Below are positions 6,904-7,664 of a stretch of DNA of 7,664 nucleotides, piece by piece. The notes under the pieces are model-generated. The model was not told where the DNA came from and did not search any database. It saw nothing but the letters and a program-made list of their open reading frames with translations. The position numbers and the translations under genes were made by a program. Source of the stretch: Flavobacterium sp. (GTDB lineage Bacteria; Bacteroidota; Bacteroidia; Flavobacteriales; Flavobacteriaceae); NCBI GenBank assembly GCA_030151255.1, contig JASLED010000069.1, positions 1 to 7,664 on the forward strand. Reading direction: 5' to 3'. Position 1 is the stretch's first letter. Each line of letters starts with the position of its first letter.

Positions 6904-6964
6904 ATATAAGTGTTGTTTTACGAAACTGCGGCGTGTTTTATTTCGTGAAATAACAATGTTATAC
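6904..6964 (+). repeat. attC-like imperfect hairpin (integron-type recombination site)
   Basis: Bases 6911-6925 pair with 6941-6955 through 15 consecutive pairs (two G-T) around a 15-base loop (6926-6940). An unpaired step follows (G6910 against A6956-T6957-G6958), and then an outer stem (6905-6909 with 6959-6963) ends in the core GTTATAC (6958-6964). An outer R-type stem, an unpaired spacer, an inner L-type stem and a variable loop, at about 60 bases, is the plan of integron attC sites. GTTATAC differs from GTTRRRY at one position. The matching left core reads ATATAAG instead of RYYYAAC, which weakens the case. No T-run follows, so it is not an ordinary terminator. Confidence 0.45.
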
Positions 6965-6972
6965 GACAGCGT
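6956..6972 (+). repeat. Left arm of 17-base inverted repeat flanking the membrane-protein gene
   Basis: ATGTTATACGACAGCGT is the reverse complement of ACGCCGTCGTATAACAT at 7506-7522, with 16 of 17 positions matching (A6968 is the mismatch). The two arms enclose 6973-7505, i.e. almost exactly the gene at 6991-7503. It contains the GTTATAC core. Confidence 0.8.
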
Positions 6973-6990
6973 AAACAAACATTCGATTAA

Positions 6991-7503
6991 ATGAGAACTT
7001 TCCAAAAAATTATATTATTACTGATTATTGATTTTGTGATTATTTGGACTTGGTTCTATATCGAAGATCCTGATCCTAGTATTTCAATTGCGCTTATTAT
7101 TGTTATTCCATTTATTATTATAGTAAATATTTTAATCGCTGGAACATTATGGTTTTTAAAAAAGAAATCTATTTCAAAATATTTTATAATTAATTCATTC
7201 TTTGCATCTATAATAGCCTATTTTCTATGGTCATTTGCAATTCAAAGACATCAAGAAAGAATATGGGAAACTTATAGCTTTGAGTATAACCATAAGAAAT
7301 ATCAAATCAATATTTATAAACCTGATAATACATTTGGTATAAATGAATCTACTAATCCTGGAAGCTCTTGGACATTTCAGGACGGTAAAATCGATAAAAA
7401 TAATTTAGAAATTAGACTAACAACTGATTCAACTAAGTACATTATTAAAAATGATTCAATTTTTGGATTTACAAATAAAGCAATCAAATTAAAAAAAGAA
7501 TAA
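6991..7503 (+). CDS. Three-helix membrane protein of unknown function
   Basis: I do not recognise a named family. The 170 residues have three hydrophobic helices at about 7-24, 31-56 and 63-84, followed by a soluble C-terminal part (85-170) of alternating beta-like and polar stretches. This part contains ETYSFEYNHKKYQINIYKPD (93-112) and STNPGSSWTFQDGKI (120-134). KKK at 57-59 between helices 2 and 3 and the short acidic EDPDP loop between helices 1 and 2 suggest, by the positive-inside rule, that the C-terminal domain is outside the cytoplasmic membrane. There is no signal peptidase or lipoprotein motif. The start is fixed by an in-frame TAA directly before the ATG (6988-6990). No promoter is evident; expression may depend on read-through. 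The gene stands alone, enclosed by inverted repeats, which suggests horizontal acquisition. Confidence 0.75.
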   Translation: MRTFQKIILLLIIDFVIIWTWFYIEDPDPSISIALIIVIPFIIIVNILIAGTLWFLKKKSISKYFIINSFFASIIAYFLWSFAIQRHQERIWETYSFEYNHKKYQINIYKPDNTFGINESTNPGSSWTFQDGKIDKNNLEIRLTTDSTKYIIKNDSIFGFTNKAIKLKKE

Positions 7504-7505
7504 AA

Positions 7506-7522
7506 ACGCCGTCGTATAACAT
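7506..7522 (-). repeat. Right arm of 17-base inverted repeat, containing the GTATAAC core
   Basis: ACGCCGTCGTATAACAT begins two bases after the stop codon of the membrane-protein gene and is the partner of 6956-6972. GTATAAC at 7514-7520 fits the RYYYAAC left-core consensus of attC sites except for one A, and is the exact complement of the GTTATAC core on the other side. Confidence 0.8.
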
Positions 7523-7561
7523 GGGTAACTGTTGCACAACTCCTTTTTAAGGTAAAACCTA

Positions 7562-7607
7562 AAAAAATCAGCCTCGTTTAAGTCTCTTTAAGTGAGGTTT
7601 GTTTTTT
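7562..7607. terminator. Bidirectional hairpin terminator inside the putative insertion-sequence end
   Basis: Bases 7562-7581 pair with 7588-7607: 19 of 20 positions pair if G-T wobbles are allowed, with a single C7569/T7600 mismatch and a 6-base loop (GTCTCT). The G+C-rich part is CCTCGTTTAA/TTAAGTGAGG. An A-run (7561-7567) and a T-run (7602-7607) form the base, so both strands end in U residues. It could end the leftward frame whose stop is at 7568-7570 and also shield the element from outside transcription. Confidence 0.7.
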
Positions 7608-7664
7608 AAAAAGTATGCTGAAAAGGTAAAATTAGAACAGCTTAAAACGTTGCTTTTTAAGTCG
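7568..7664 (-). CDS. Possible C-terminal end of a transposase (unrecognised)
   Basis: One minus-strand frame is open from the right edge to a TGA at 7570-7568 and gives 31 residues: DLKSNVLSCSNFTFSAYF, then a basic tail LKNKPHLKRLKRG. The stop falls within the foot of the bidirectional hairpin, as expected for a gene end. I cannot match it to a known transposase tail. A second minus-strand frame (RLKKQRFKLF, stop at 7634-7632) is an equally possible ending. Only the position beside a putative IS tip supports a transposase. Treat it as a weak call. Confidence 0.25.
   Translation of the reverse strand, partial: DLKSNVLSCSNFTFSAYFLKNKPHLKRLKRG

Larger units (their letters stand above)
6959..7522 (+). 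mobile_element. Putative integron-type gene cassette (or MITE-like unit) with one gene
   Basis: If recombination occurs in GTTATAC between G6958 and T6959, as in integrons, the unit starts TTATACGACAGCG, carries a single gene and ends with its own site beginning at GTATAAC (7514-7520). In integron cassettes the first bases are complementary to the left core of the same cassette's attC, and that is what is seen here, extended to 16 of 17 bases. The gene fills the unit tightly: 18 bases lead in from the repeat and 2 bases separate the stop from the right arm. The distal attC hairpin cannot be completed, because the sequence after 7522 looks like an insertion-sequence end. No integrase is present. 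Alternative: a small transposable unit with 17-base terminal inverted repeats. Confidence 0.45.
7523..7664. mobile_element. Probable end of an insertion sequence (rest lies beyond the window)
   Basis: Directly after the right inverted-repeat arm the character changes. GGGTAACTGTTGCACAACTC (7523-7542) resembles the terminal repeats of several DDE transposase insertion sequences whose tips contain TGTTGCA-AAC. It is followed by a long bidirectional hairpin and a leftward open frame, a layout expected at the 3' end of an IS whose transposase reads towards this tip. The other end and any target duplication are outside the window, so the exact boundary and family cannot be given. The alternative is that this is the body of the cassette's own attC, but no closing GTTATAC-type core is found. 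Confidence 0.4.

Noticed and set aside
6831..6964. A longer, 134-base attC using ATTTAAC (6831-6837) as left core with GTTATAC (6958-6964)
   Set aside because: ATTTAAC fits RYYYAAC, but the cores are not complementary to each other and the flanking bases do not pair beyond AACA. The shorter hairpin at 6904-6964 pairs far better.
7531..7537. GTTGCAC as a closing GTTRRRY core just after GTATAAC
   Set aside because: It lies only ten bases after the left core, leaving no room for an attC hairpin, and it breaks the consensus. It is better read as part of the IS-like tip.
1..7664. CRISPR array, tRNA or rRNA genes, toxin-antitoxin or defence operon
   Set aside because: No regularly spaced repeats, no tRNA cloverleaf or rRNA-like sequence, and no recognisable nuclease, toxin or Cas motif were seen on either strand.

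Overview
This is a low-GC, AT-rich chromosomal segment that looks like a member of the Flavobacteriaceae (Bacteroidota). The evidence is TAnnTTTG-type -7 boxes, A-rich leaders without Shine-Dalgarno sequences (for example ATAAACAAAC before udk), and the neighbourhood udk / DivIC-like / mutA / mutB. Genus and species cannot be fixed from the sequence.

Left part (1-4995): a truncated siderophore-interacting flavoprotein reads leftwards out of the window. It shares a 199-base divergent intergenic region with a rightward operon: uridine kinase (udk), a small DivIC/FtsB-type septum protein, and the two subunits of adenosylcobalamin-dependent methylmalonyl-CoA mutase (mutA, mutB). Gaps in the operon are 20, 18 and 2 bases. 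The operon combines pyrimidine salvage, cell division and propionate/succinyl-CoA metabolism, so the link is probably positional rather than one pathway. A strong bidirectional hairpin terminator separates mutB from the convergent genes.

Middle (5074-6662): a leftward pair, panB (ketopantoate hydroxymethyltransferase, pantothenate/CoA synthesis) followed by an RluA-family RNA pseudouridine synthase. The 71 bases between them carry a long hairpin and a 16-base perfect palindrome that includes the panB stop codon, so the pair may be only partly coupled.

Right part (6663-7664): the accessory part. After a gene-free stretch comes a roughly 60-base imperfect hairpin ending in GTTATAC, then a gene for a 170-residue three-helix membrane protein of unknown function, then an inverted copy of the sequence at the start of the unit (GTATAAC core; 16 of 17 bases match). 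This layout resembles a single integron-type gene cassette between attC-like sites, with no integrase in the window. Immediately after the second core, the sequence resembles the end of an insertion sequence, with a TGTTGCACAAC-type tip, a 20-bp bidirectional hairpin and an open frame running leftwards from the window edge. The cassette and IS readings are inferences from sequence layout. The other genes are ordinary, well-recognised housekeeping genes.
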